From assembly GCF_024170505.1 (NCBI RefSeq), contig NZ_JALJYG010000015.1, forward strand, positions 1-47,779: DNA of 47,779 nt, in the 5' to 3' direction. Both the position numbers and the translations under genes were made by a program. The notes under the pieces were generated by a model, which did not search any database, was not told where the DNA came from, and saw only the letters and a program-made list of their open reading frames with translations. Origin of the DNA: Methanocalculus alkaliphilus. GTDB lineage: Archaea > Halobacteriota > Methanomicrobia > Methanomicrobiales > Methanocorpusculaceae. Of this stretch, positions 27,366 to 35,612 are shown one piece after another. Within the stretch, counting starts at the first letter, position 1. Every line of letters begins with the position of its first letter.

Positions 27366-29054
27366 GTGAATGGGAGGATCCGGGATCATATCCTGAGGAG
27401 CAGGTATCTCCAGCCGGGAGAGGAGGGCTTCCCTGATATCTGCTCCCGTGTCGCATCTGCCATTGGAAGTGATGAGGTTGAGCGCGATCAGTTTCTCCGG
27501 ATGCTGCAAGGACAGCTCTTCCTCCCGAACTCTCCTGCCCTGATGAACGCAGGGACCAGAAATCCCCAGCTATCTGCATGTTTCGTTATTCCGGTCGGAG
27601 ATACCATCCCTGAAATCTTCAGGGCATTGCGGGAGGGGGCGATCATCCAGGTGAACGATGGCGGTACAGGATATTCATTTTCAGAGATTCCTCCCTCGGG
27701 AGCCCCCATTGGAGATCTGGAGGGGGCATCACCCGGGCCCGTTCGGATCATGGAGATCTTCGACACCGCCACCCGGATCATCCGGGAAGGGGGGAGGAGG
27801 AGGGGGGCAAACATGGGTATCCTCGATATCACCCACCCGGATATCCTCTCCTTCATCACAGCGAAGAAGGAAGAGGGGGTGCTTGAGAACTTCAATATCT
27901 CTGTGATGATCCCTGACCGGTATATGAAGGCGCTCACAGAGGGATCCGGGGACGAGATCCTCACTACCCACCCGGTCTCCGGAGAGGCGATCAGCATCCG
28001 GGAGGCTTTTTCATCTATTATCGATGGGATTCATCGTAACGGAGAGCCGGGAGTCCTCTTTGCTGATGCCATCAATGCAGCAAATCCGACACCTGCGCTT
28101 GGATCGATCAAGGCAACCAACCCCTGTGGTGAGGAGCCTCTCCTCCCCTATGAATCCTGTATCCTCGGAAGCATCAATCTGCCACGCTTTATTGAGAGTA
28201 AATCGGTTGTCTGGGAAAAACTCGAAGATATCATCCGTCTTGCGGTCCGTTTCCTTGATAATGCCATCGACCAGACGACCCATCCGCTCCCTGAGATTTC
28301 GGAGGCGACAAGAAAGACACGGAAGATCGGACTGGGGGTGATGGGGCTCCATGACGCACTTCTCCTATCTGGAGTACCGTACGATACAGAAGAGGCACGA
28401 ACCTTTGGCCACGAGGTGATGGCGTTCATCACGGCAACTGTAATTGATGAATCAAAACGACTTGGAAGAGAGAAAGGGGCATTTCCGGCATGGGAAGGAA
28501 GTATATGGAAGGAGCCGATCCGAAACGCAGCCCTCACCGCCATTGCACCGACCGGAACCATCTCTCTCATTGCAGAAGTCTCGCCAGGGATCGAGCCGGT
28601 CTACTCCTTTGCCTGTATCCGACACCATATCGCAGGGAAGGCATTTGAGATGATCCACCCGATCTTCTCCCGCGCACTTGATGAGGAGATCACACGCATC
28701 GGGTTGGGAGAGGAGAAGAGGCGGGAGGTGATCGACCATATCATTGTGACAGGGACGCTCCAGGATATCGAATGGCTCCCTGAAACGTTTCGCAGGCTTT
28801 ACCGTTCAGCCAGGGATATCCATCCCGATGACCAGCTTATGATGCAGGCCGTCTTTCAGCAGCATACCGATGCTGCCATTGCACGGACCATCAATCTCCG
28901 GGCCGGGACTCCAAAAGATGAGATAGCCCGGCTAATCATCTCTGCATGGAACCTGCATCTTAAAGGGGTGACATGCTATCGGATCGGAAGCAGGCGGGAC
29001 GCAGTATACATACCCCATGGTTGTCCTGCCTGTTTATATAAGGATCTTCAATAA
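27366..29054 (+). CDS. nrdJ: Adenosylcobalamin-dependent (class II) ribonucleotide reductase
   Basis: This 562-residue protein uses a GTG start. Active-site features are the redox Cys72 (LSACFV) and Cys265 (YESCILGSINL), the radical triad Asn252-Cys254-Glu256 in NPCGEEPLL, the phosphate loop APTGTIS (395-398), and a C-terminal CPAC pair for re-reduction. It makes deoxynucleotides using B12. The chain lacks an N-terminal ATP-cone and is shorter than many archaeal NrdJ proteins (often 700 or more residues), so allosteric control of overall activity may be absent. It begins 4 bases after the exported-protein gene. Confidence 0.94.
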   Translation: MNGRIRDHILRSRYLQPGEEGFPDICSRVASAIGSDEVERDQFLRMLQGQLFLPNSPALMNAGTRNPQLSACFVIPVGDTIPEIFRALREGAIIQVNDGGTGYSFSEIPPSGAPIGDLEGASPGPVRIMEIFDTATRIIREGGRRRGANMGILDITHPDILSFITAKKEEGVLENFNISVMIPDRYMKALTEGSGDEILTTHPVSGEAISIREAFSSIIDGIHRNGEPGVLFADAINAANPTPALGSIKATNPCGEEPLLPYESCILGSINLPRFIESKSVVWEKLEDIIRLAVRFLDNAIDQTTHPLPEISEATRKTRKIGLGVMGLHDALLLSGVPYDTEEARTFGHEVMAFITATVIDESKRLGREKGAFPAWEGSIWKEPIRNAALTAIAPTGTISLIAEVSPGIEPVYSFACIRHHIAGKAFEMIHPIFSRALDEEITRIGLGEEKRREVIDHIIVTGTLQDIEWLPETFRRLYRSARDIHPDDQLMMQAVFQQHTDAAIARTINLRAGTPKDEIARLIISAWNLHLKGVTCYRIGSRRDAVYIPHGCPACLYKDLQ

Positions 29055-29064
29055 TAATTGCAAC

Positions 29065-29076
29065 CTTTTAATATCA
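29065..29076 (+). promoter_or_regulatory. TATA box for the response-regulator gene
   Basis: CCTTTTAATATC lies about 21-32 bases upstream of the ATG at 29097. The spacing suggests a leaderless or nearly leaderless transcript. Confidence 0.5.
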
Positions 29077-29096
29077 GTTAGTATAATAATACAAAT

Positions 29097-29750
29097 ATGC
29101 GTGGTGACCCTGAGCCCGACGAGAAGGACGGTGGGATCGAGAGACTGATCCTCTTCGTCGACGATAACCCGGCCCTCAGGTTGATGATCCCCGATGTCCT
29201 CAGCCAGTATGGATATCATGTCATAACAGCTGGCGGTGGGGAGGAATGCATGGAGATCCTCTCCGATACAATCCCGGATCTCATTGTCCTGGATATCATG
29301 ATGGAGCCGATGGACGGGTGGGCCACACTCAGGGCAATCCGGAACATCCCCGCATATGAGGATATTCCGATACTGATCCTCACCGGAAAGGTCTTCCTTC
29401 CGATCGAGATGATCCGGTATGGGCCTGAGATCGTCGGATGGGTCAAAAAACCTGTCCGGATGGGGCAGTTCATCACGTTATTAAACAAGGTGTTCGACGA
29501 TCTCAGGCAGGATATGGAGATTGCCGAGAAGATGGGTGGATCACTCACCCCTGAGGAGCGCCGCCAGATCGCTATTCACCACCGCAGGCTCAGGGTTCTG
29601 CCGCAGGTCTATGATGGTATCATCTGCCAGTGCCTCTCACCAGGACGGTCAACATGTGCCTTTGGGGAAGAGACGAAGGATATGGAGAGCCTCATCGCCG
29701 AAGAAGAGCGCTGGTGCCGTGAGCACGGGATTCTTGTGGAAGATGAGTAA
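29097..29750 (+). CDS. Response-regulator receiver protein with a C-terminal extension
   Basis: This 217-residue protein has a receiver domain (about residues 16-140) with the acidic pair in FVDDNP, the phospho-acceptor Asp in LIVLDIMMEPMDGW, Thr in ILTGKV and Lys in WVKKPV. A helical extension of about 75 residues follows (LTPEERRQIAIHHRRLRVLP, then a Cys-containing IICQCLSPGRSTCAFGEE). There is no DNA-binding or known output domain. It may work through protein contacts or be the output for an orphan kinase such as the one at 19.5-21.8 kb; that pairing is inferred from proximity only. Confidence 0.88.
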   Translation: MRGDPEPDEKDGGIERLILFVDDNPALRLMIPDVLSQYGYHVITAGGGEECMEILSDTIPDLIVLDIMMEPMDGWATLRAIRNIPAYEDIPILILTGKVFLPIEMIRYGPEIVGWVKKPVRMGQFITLLNKVFDDLRQDMEIAEKMGGSLTPEERRQIAIHHRRLRVLPQVYDGIICQCLSPGRSTCAFGEETKDMESLIAEEERWCREHGILVEDE

Positions 29751-29820
29751 ATTTTCATGTTCATTACCTCCCGGACGGGTTAATCTCTTTGCCTTGTAAG
29801 AGATACACATACTCGATTTT

Positions 29821-31113
29821 ATGCGCATACCAATACAAGAGGTCACTTCGGATCTGGAGAAGGCAACGATAGCCGGCTGGGTACATGAAGAGCGGGATCT
29901 CGGCGGACTCGCGTTCTTCCTCATCCGGGACAGAACCGGTATTTTGCAGGTGACGATCCCGAAGAAGAAAGTTCCTGAAGCGGTTCTGCTTGCCATTAAA
30001 GAAGTCTCCCGTGAGTCGGTTGTCCGGGTGACAGGGGTGATCAAAGCGACCGATAAGGCTCCTGGCGGACGGGAGCTCGTCCCGGAAAGTTTTGAGATCC
30101 TGGCAAAGGCAGCCTCACCCCTCCCGCTTGATGTTGCAGAGAAGGTGCCTGCCGAGATCGATACCCGCCTTGATGGAAGGTTCCTCGATGTCAGGCGACC
30201 AAGAATCGCATCAATCTTCCAGATTCGATCCAGGGTGATGGAGGCAACACACTCCTTCCTCTTCGATGAGGGATTCATCAACATCACCACCCCGAAGGTG
30301 GTCGCTGCCGCAACCGAGGGCGGGACAGAGCTCTTCCCGATTGCATACTTTGAGAAGGAGGCGTTTCTCGGCCAGAGCCCGCAGCTCTACAAGCAGATGA
30401 TGATGGCGGGCGGTTGTGAGAAGGTCTTTGAGATCGGCCCGATCTTCCGTGCCGAAGAGCATAATACCGTCCGGCATCTCAACGAGGCGACATCGATCGA
30501 TGTCGAGGTCTCCTTTGCCGACCATGAAGATGTGATGCAGCTCCTCGAACGGCTGATGAGAACGGTCTACCAGGCAGTCGCCGATGACTGCACCGACCAG
30601 CTCGCCCACCTTGGGATCACCGACCTTGCCATCCCCGACGCAACGCTCCCACGACTCCCCTATGCCGAGGCGATCGAGATCGCGGCAAAGAAGAGCGAGG
30701 ATCCGATCACCTATGGCGATGATCTCGGGACGGCAAGTGAGCGGATCATCGGTGAGGAGATGGGAGCCCATTACTTCATCACCGAGTGGCCGACCGCCAT
30801 CCGCCCCTACTATGCGATGCCAAATGAGAGCGATCCCTCCATCTGCAACGCCTTTGACCTGATGCATCCAAGGATGGAACTCTCCTCAGGAGCCGAGCGA
30901 TGCCACATCCATGACCAGCTCGTCGAGCAGATCAGGAGCAAAGGCCTCTCACCGGAAGGATTTGAGTTCTATCTCAAACCATTCCGGTACGGGATGCCGC
31001 CCCATGCAGGCTGGGGTCTTGGAGCCGAGCGGCTCGTTATGACGATGTGCGGACTCCAGAACATCCGTGAAGCGGTCCTCTTCCCGCGTGACCGCCACCG
31101 CGTCACCCCGTAA
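29821..31113 (+). CDS. aspS: Aspartyl-tRNA synthetase, archaeal type
   Basis: This 430-residue class II synthetase has an N-terminal OB-fold anticodon domain (about 1-100, [22 protein letters not shown]) and the catalytic core with motif 2 ([13 protein letters not shown]), [14 protein letters not shown] and motif 3 ([11 protein letters not shown]). The length and lack of a GAD insertion match archaeal AspRS, which may be non-discriminating and also charge tRNA-Asn; specificity cannot be told from the sequence here. It is followed after 3 bases by metE. Confidence 0.96.
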   Translation: MRIPIQEVTSDLEKATIAGWVHEERDLGGLAFFLIRDRTGILQVTIPKKKVPEAVLLAIKEVSRESVVRVTGVIKATDKAPGGRELVPESFEILAKAASPLPLDVAEKVPAEIDTRLDGRFLDVRRPRIASIFQIRSRVMEATHSFLFDEGFINITTPKVVAAATEGGTELFPIAYFEKEAFLGQSPQLYKQMMMAGGCEKVFEIGPIFRAEEHNTVRHLNEATSIDVEVSFADHEDVMQLLERLMRTVYQAVADDCTDQLAHLGITDLAIPDATLPRLPYAEAIEIAAKKSEDPITYGDDLGTASERIIGEEMGAHYFITEWPTAIRPYYAMPNESDPSICNAFDLMHPRMELSSGAERCHIHDQLVEQIRSKGLSPEGFEFYLKPFRYGMPPHAGWGLGAERLVMTMCGLQNIREAVLFPRDRHRVTP

Positions 31114-31116
31114 ACC

Positions 31117-32028
31117 ATGTCTTCGCCTCGATTCGATCCCGGTATGATCCTCCCGACGACGGTCGTCGGGAGCTTCCCTGCGGTGAAAGGAACCGGGCTT
31201 GGAGCGATCATCGATCCCTACCGGCATGCGGTCCGGTTCGCTGTTGCAGAGCAGATCCGTGCGGGTGTCGATATCATCTCGGATGGACAGGTCCGTGAAG
31301 GGATGATCCAGGCATTCACAGGCAAGCTGCCGGGTGTCCGGGATGATACCGTCATCTCCCGTATCCTCCCTGCCGCATCCGGGATCACCGTCGGGGATAC
31401 CAGGTACGCCCTCTCCCAGACAGGGAAGGTCAAAGGAATCCTCACCGGCCCTTCCTCCATCGCCCATGCACTCCGGATAAAAACCCCCGAGTACAGAAAC
31501 AGGGATGAGGTCGTCCTTGATATCGCCGCTGCACTTGCTGTGGAGGCTCAGGCGCTTGCAAAGGAAGGAGTCTGCATGATCCAGATCGATGAGCCGATCC
31601 TCTCAACCGGTGCTGCGGATATTGCGACCGGGGCGGAAGCGATCGGGATCATCGCCCGATCAGTGGATCTCCCTGTCTGCGTGCATGTCTGCGGACCGCT
31701 TGCCGGGATCATCGATACCCTCCTCCGCCTCCCTGTCGCAGTCCTTGATATTGAGGCCGCAACCCAGCCGGAGAACCTTGAGATATTCGATGAAAAGGAT
31801 CTCAGAGGGAAGATGATCGGGTGTGGGTGCGTTGCATCATCAGATCACGAGGTGGAGAGTGTCGACCTGATCAGGGAGCGGATCGAGACCTGCATCGATA
31901 CCTTCTCGCATGACAGGATATTGATCGACCCGGACTGCGGATTGCGGATGCATACGCCGGAGGGGGCGGCTGCAAAGCTCTCCCGGATGTGCGAGGCGGT
32001 CAGGCTGGTGAGAAGGGAGTATGAATAG
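31117..32028 (+). CDS. metE: Archaeal short-form methionine synthase (MetE C-terminal domain type)
   Basis: This 303-residue protein corresponds to only the catalytic C-terminal domain of bacterial MetE. It begins with the family's TTVVGSFPAV. The zinc and substrate residues appear in CVHVCG (His and Cys), the Glu of DIEAATQPE, and Cys of DPDCGLRM near the end. Archaeal short MetE transfers a methyl group to homocysteine, using methylcobalamin or a corrinoid protein rather than folate-triglutamate. It is three bases after aspS, so probably co-transcribed. Confidence 0.92.
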   Translation: MSSPRFDPGMILPTTVVGSFPAVKGTGLGAIIDPYRHAVRFAVAEQIRAGVDIISDGQVREGMIQAFTGKLPGVRDDTVISRILPAASGITVGDTRYALSQTGKVKGILTGPSSIAHALRIKTPEYRNRDEVVLDIAAALAVEAQALAKEGVCMIQIDEPILSTGAADIATGAEAIGIIARSVDLPVCVHVCGPLAGIIDTLLRLPVAVLDIEAATQPENLEIFDEKDLRGKMIGCGCVASSDHEVESVDLIRERIETCIDTFSHDRILIDPDCGLRMHTPEGAAAKLSRMCEAVRLVRREYE

Positions 32029-32079
32029 AATGCGGGATACACAGTGCGATAACAGAACAGATCGAAAGAGCTTGTAGAA

Positions 32080-32299
32080 ATGGAGAAGGCAGATTATACA
32101 TATACGGATCTTCCGGGAGAGGGAGTCAGCGACCGGAAAATACGCAGGCTTGAGGAAGATAGCAGAATCTGGGCAAATCGTCGAAGAGATAGTTACGTCC
32201 CACTTTCTGCGATTAAAGACTGCGATTCTCCAGAGTGAGTTGGCCGGTGAGCTCAGTCATCTCCCTGAAATAACCTCTTTCTACGAGGCAGTGTTGTGA
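32080..32299 (+). pseudogene. Frame-disrupted relic or short unknown gene between metE and the KaiC-like gene
   Basis: An ATG at 32080 opens 52 codons (MEKADYTYTDLPGEG...) ending at 32238. In a second frame a protein-like stretch runs to a TGA at 32297-32299: GLRKIAESGQIVEEI, a helical segment, then SHLPEITSFYEAVL. That frame has no ATG and an upstream stop at about 32074. Together they look like one short helical protein broken by a frameshift and missing its N-terminus. The charged helices faintly resemble archaeal GINS subunits, but I cannot confirm this. It may equally be non-coding. Confidence 0.3.
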
Positions 32300-32310
32300 G
32301 ATCCATCTCC

Positions 32311-32892
32311 TCACACCACCCTTGACGTCGTCGAGAGCTCGATCCCATCCCCGGTGAGGATGAAGGGGACGGTCCGATCAGGGATCCGCATCCCCCGGTA
32401 CTTCATCACCTGGAGCCGGCGTTCGATCTGGGACTGGTGGACCTCTGTTCTGAGATAGATGACGATATCTGCCTGCCTGAAGATCAGGATCTCTTCATAC
32501 GGGGTATGCAGGCCTTCGTACAGCGTACAGAGGAGGCATCCCCCTTCCGACCGGAACGATTCTGTGGCGATGGTGAGGAGACGGATCGCCTGGGAGATGC
32601 CCCGGTCAAGGATCACCGAGGAGAGCGAGTCAAGGACTGCGGCAGAACCCCTGATATCATGGGCGATATCCTCGACCGAGAGGCCTGCAGCCACAAGTGC
32701 CGGGCCGACGGGCTCCTCATCAAGGGTCAGATACACCCCGTCTGCCGCTGCTGCAAACCGGGCCGCAAGTATCTCAATCCCGGAGAGGGCGGATCCATAG
32801 ACGATGATCCGGGCACCTGCCCGGTATCCGCCACCGAGGACCGGATCAAGCCCCGGTACCCCGCTTGTTCTCATCCCATGCTCTTCCATCAT
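32311..32892 (-). CDS. KaiC/RecA-like protein with a degenerate Walker A
   Basis: This 193-residue protein has the core layout of archaeal KaiC-like ATPases: TSGVPGLDPVLGGGYRAGARIIVYG at the start, then VYLTLDEEP, AAVLDSLSSVI (Walker B-like) and a C-terminal VMKYRGMRIPDRTVPFIL (usual KxR.. form). The P-loop reads GSALSGIEI instead of GxxGxGKT, so the catalytic Lys is missing and nucleotide hydrolysis is doubtful. It lies 6 bases after ecfT and ends the ligase-ECF string. It may be a regulator or chaperone rather than an enzyme. Confidence 0.8.
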   Translation of the reverse strand: MMEEHGMRTSGVPGLDPVLGGGYRAGARIIVYGSALSGIEILAARFAAAADGVYLTLDEEPVGPALVAAGLSVEDIAHDIRGSAAVLDSLSSVILDRGISQAIRLLTIATESFRSEGGCLLCTLYEGLHTPYEEILIFRQADIVIYLRTEVHQSQIERRLQVMKYRGMRIPDRTVPFILTGDGIELSTTSRVV

Positions 32893-32898
32893 CGTATC

Positions 32899-33687
32899 CT
32901 ACATCAGGGGTATGGCAACCACCATAACGGCAAGAAGCGACACCGCAGTGATAACAGCCCCGTCGAGACGGCCAAAGGTGATCGGATCCGGTTCAGCCTT
33001 CCCGCGTCTGTACCCACGCATATCGATCGTCATTCCTAGGGTATCAGCCTTTCCAAGAGAGTTAAAGATGAGGGGGAGGATGACCGGCCGGAGACCCCGG
33101 ACCTTCCCGATGAACCCGTCTCCGGGGGAGTACCCGCGTGCAAGCTGTGCCTCGCTTATCCGGATCCCCTCCCTCTGGAGCGTTGGAATGAAGCGGAGCG
33201 CGATGAGGAACATCAGTGTATAATCAATCGGCATCCGAAGCTGGCGAAGTGTCATGACCAGCTCCCCCGGCCTGGTCGAGATGACCAGAAGCTGGAATGC
33301 AAAGAGCATCACAGAGAACCGGAGTGCAAGGATCGTCCCAAAGAGGAGTGCCCCGCTCGTCACCGGAAGGGCACCACCGATGAGTGGAACGGCAGCCGGG
33401 ATGAGCGTCAGGATCACCTCGCCCCCCTGCATCGTCAGGACGGTGAAGAGGACAAGCATCCCACCAAGGATGAGGAGGAGCGGGATCTGTTCGGTGAGCC
33501 CGCGGGAGAGCCCCCCTGCCCATGCAGCAAGATAGACCGCAATGAGAAGACCGGAGAGGATGAGAAGATCTCCGGTCATGACGGCAAGCGCAACGAGGAT
33601 AACCGTGAATACAAGCTTTGTCAGGGGATGAATCCGGTGGAAGATGCCGGCTCCCGGGATATACTGCATAATCTCCTGCATCGTCAT
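32899..33687 (-). CDS. ECF transporter transmembrane component EcfT (CbiQ family)
   Basis: This 262-residue membrane protein has about five to six hydrophobic helices and the cytoplasmic coupling motifs of EcfT: the Arg-containing EAQLARGYSP (first A-R-G motif) and TIDMRGYRRG (second). The N-terminal FHRIHPLTKLVFTV is also typical. EcfT links the ATPases to the substrate-binding S component. It overlaps the end of the ATPase gene by 4 bases (ATGA type), which indicates coupled translation. Confidence 0.93.
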   Translation of the reverse strand: MTMQEIMQYIPGAGIFHRIHPLTKLVFTVILVALAVMTGDLLILSGLLIAVYLAAWAGGLSRGLTEQIPLLLILGGMLVLFTVLTMQGGEVILTLIPAAVPLIGGALPVTSGALLFGTILALRFSVMLFAFQLLVISTRPGELVMTLRQLRMPIDYTLMFLIALRFIPTLQREGIRISEAQLARGYSPGDGFIGKVRGLRPVILPLIFNSLGKADTLGMTIDMRGYRRGKAEPDPITFGRLDGAVITAVSLLAVMVVAIPLM

Positions 33688-35084
33688 GCCTCCTCGATCG
33701 ATACGATCCGCCCGCTGTTCATCCTGATGACCCGGTCCGCATAGGTTGTCGCGAGTCCGGGATTATGGGTGATCATCACGATCCCATGGCCGGCGTCTGC
33801 AAGACGCCCCAGGATATCCATAATCTGGAGCGATTCTGCAGGATCAAGCCCGGTTGTCGGTTCATCCAGGACGAAGACATCCTGGCCCATCGCGATGACG
33901 CAGGCGAGGGCGAGCCGCTGCCGTTCGCCCCTGCTGAGATGGCGTGGATTGACCTCCCCTTTTCCTGCAAGGCCGACCTCGGCGAGTACCGTTTCGATAC
34001 ATCCGGTATCCTTTCCGATATTCTTCAGGCCGAAGGCGACCTCCTTTTGAACAGTATCCTCAAAGAGCATCGTATCCGGATTCTGGAAGACGAGTCCGGT
34101 ATGCCGGGAGAGGAGAGAGACCGACTGGTCATGGCACCTCGTCCCGGAGACGAGGAGCGATCCTTCGGTCGGGCGGAGAAGGCCATTCATATGCTTCACA
34201 AGTGTCGTCTTGCCGGAGCCGTTCTCCCCGATGATCGCGATGATCTCACCACGGCTGAGTGTCAGATTCACACCATCAACAGCCCGGAGATCTCCGTAGC
34301 AATGAACAAGATTCTCCATCTCGATGAGGCGATCCCCGTTCGCCACTGATGTGCGTCTCCGGGCCGGCCGGAGTGACTCCTGTATCCGGCGTGAGACCTC
34401 TTGTGCCGATCCCGATGCGGTGATCCGCCCATCCTCAAGGAGGATACAGGCATCGGCATATGACGCGGCTTCATCGATCATATGCTCAACAAGGATGATC
34501 GTCTTCCCTTCATCAGCAAGCCGGCGGAGGAGGGAGAAGACGACACCCCTGGCGGCTTCATCAAGCTCTGATGTCGCCTCATCGAGGATCAGGATATCGG
34601 TTCCAAGTGCCAGTGTCGCTGCAAGTGCCGCCTTCTGCTTCTGGCCACCAGAGAGGGTATAGGGGGGTCGATCAACAAGGTCCCGGATCTCAAGAAGACC
34701 GAGGATCCGGTCCAGCTCCTCTTCCGTCTGACCCCGGGAGAAGCCCCGGTTCCGGAGACTGGTTGAGATCTCCTCACCGACCGTTGTGAAGATCAGCTGG
34801 GCATCGGCGTCATCAAAGACCATCGATACATCATAATAGAGCTCTTCGACGCCGTCATACGCCATAATATCCTTTCCTTTCACGGCAATGGAACCCTCAA
34901 GCCTCCCTGAGTAGAGATGGGAGAGGATCCCTGCCATCGCCCGGCAGAGGGTGGTCTTTCCTGACCCTGATGGGCCGGTGATGATCAGCATCGATCCCGG
35001 GGAGAGGGAGAGGGAGATCTCCCTGAGAACCGGTCTGTCCCCTCTGAGGTATGTGTAACTGAGATTCTGAATATCAATAGGCAT
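33684..35084 (-). CDS. ECF transporter ATPase, two ABC domains fused (EcfA-EcfA')
   Basis: This 466-residue protein contains two complete ABC domains. The first has Walker A GPSGSGKTTL, signature LSGGQKQKAALA and Walker B ILILDEATSELD. The second has Walker A GENGSGKTTL, signature LSRGERQRLALA and Walker B VFVLDEPTTGLD. The halves join at about residue 245. It provides both nucleotide-binding subunits for the importer, so no separate EcfA' gene is needed. It is 3 bases from the S component and overlaps ecfT. Confidence 0.95.
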   Translation of the reverse strand: MPIDIQNLSYTYLRGDRPVLREISLSLSPGSMLIITGPSGSGKTTLCRAMAGILSHLYSGRLEGSIAVKGKDIMAYDGVEELYYDVSMVFDDADAQLIFTTVGEEISTSLRNRGFSRGQTEEELDRILGLLEIRDLVDRPPYTLSGGQKQKAALAATLALGTDILILDEATSELDEAARGVVFSLLRRLADEGKTIILVEHMIDEAASYADACILLEDGRITASGSAQEVSRRIQESLRPARRRTSVANGDRLIEMENLVHCYGDLRAVDGVNLTLSRGEIIAIIGENGSGKTTLVKHMNGLLRPTEGSLLVSGTRCHDQSVSLLSRHTGLVFQNPDTMLFEDTVQKEVAFGLKNIGKDTGCIETVLAEVGLAGKGEVNPRHLSRGERQRLALACVIAMGQDVFVLDEPTTGLDPAESLQIMDILGRLADAGHGIVMITHNPGLATTYADRVIRMNSGRIVSIEEA

Positions 35085-35087
35085 CGT

Positions 35088-35612
35088 TCATCTCTCCAGG
35101 ATTCGTGAGGCAGACGGGTAGAGCATCTGGACGATGATTCCATTGACGACAGCGGTGATGAGAACAATCGGGACGATTGCCATGACAAAGCCGGTCAGGG
35201 TTACTGCCTTTGCAAGCATTCCCGGTGCTGCCAGGAGGAGGAGGACAACAACCCCCACGAAGGTAAATCCCGATGCAAGCGTCGCAATGGCGGTTGAGAT
35301 GCCGGGTGCCCCCACCCTGATCCGGTCCTTCACCAGCATGAAGACGAGGATGCAGACGACGGCACCGACGGGCTCGGAGATGAGGTTTGCCGGTGGGAAG
35401 ATCGAATGGCTGATCAGGGCAGATACCAGGCCGGCGATCGCCCCGATTCCGAGGGCCTCATTCACCTTCGGTACAACAAGGAGGATCGCGAGCGAATAAA
35501 ACGCTATGACAAGGTTGGCGACGATTGGTCCCGGAATGACGAGGGACATAAACCGGACGATGGCCCCGGCTGCAAGCAGGATGCCGACGATTGCTATATC
35601 TCTGGATTTCAT
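35088..35612 (-). CDS. ECF transporter S (substrate-binding) component
   Basis: This 174-residue protein is almost entirely hydrophobic, with about six helices (MKSRDIAIVGILLAAGAIVRF, NLVIAFYSLAILLVV, IGAIAGLVSALI, PVGAVVCILVFML and others). This matches the size and topology of ECF S components. The substrate cannot be read from sequence; no BioY, ThiT or RibU signature is evident. Its start overlaps the acyl-CoA ligase stop by 4 bases (ATGA), which hints that the cargo might be a carboxylic acid the ligase activates. That link is inference. Confidence 0.87.
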   Translation of the reverse strand: MKSRDIAIVGILLAAGAIVRFMSLVIPGPIVANLVIAFYSLAILLVVPKVNEALGIGAIAGLVSALISHSIFPPANLISEPVGAVVCILVFMLVKDRIRVGAPGISTAIATLASGFTFVGVVVLLLLAAPGMLAKAVTLTGFVMAIVPIVLITAVVNGIIVQMLYPSASRILER

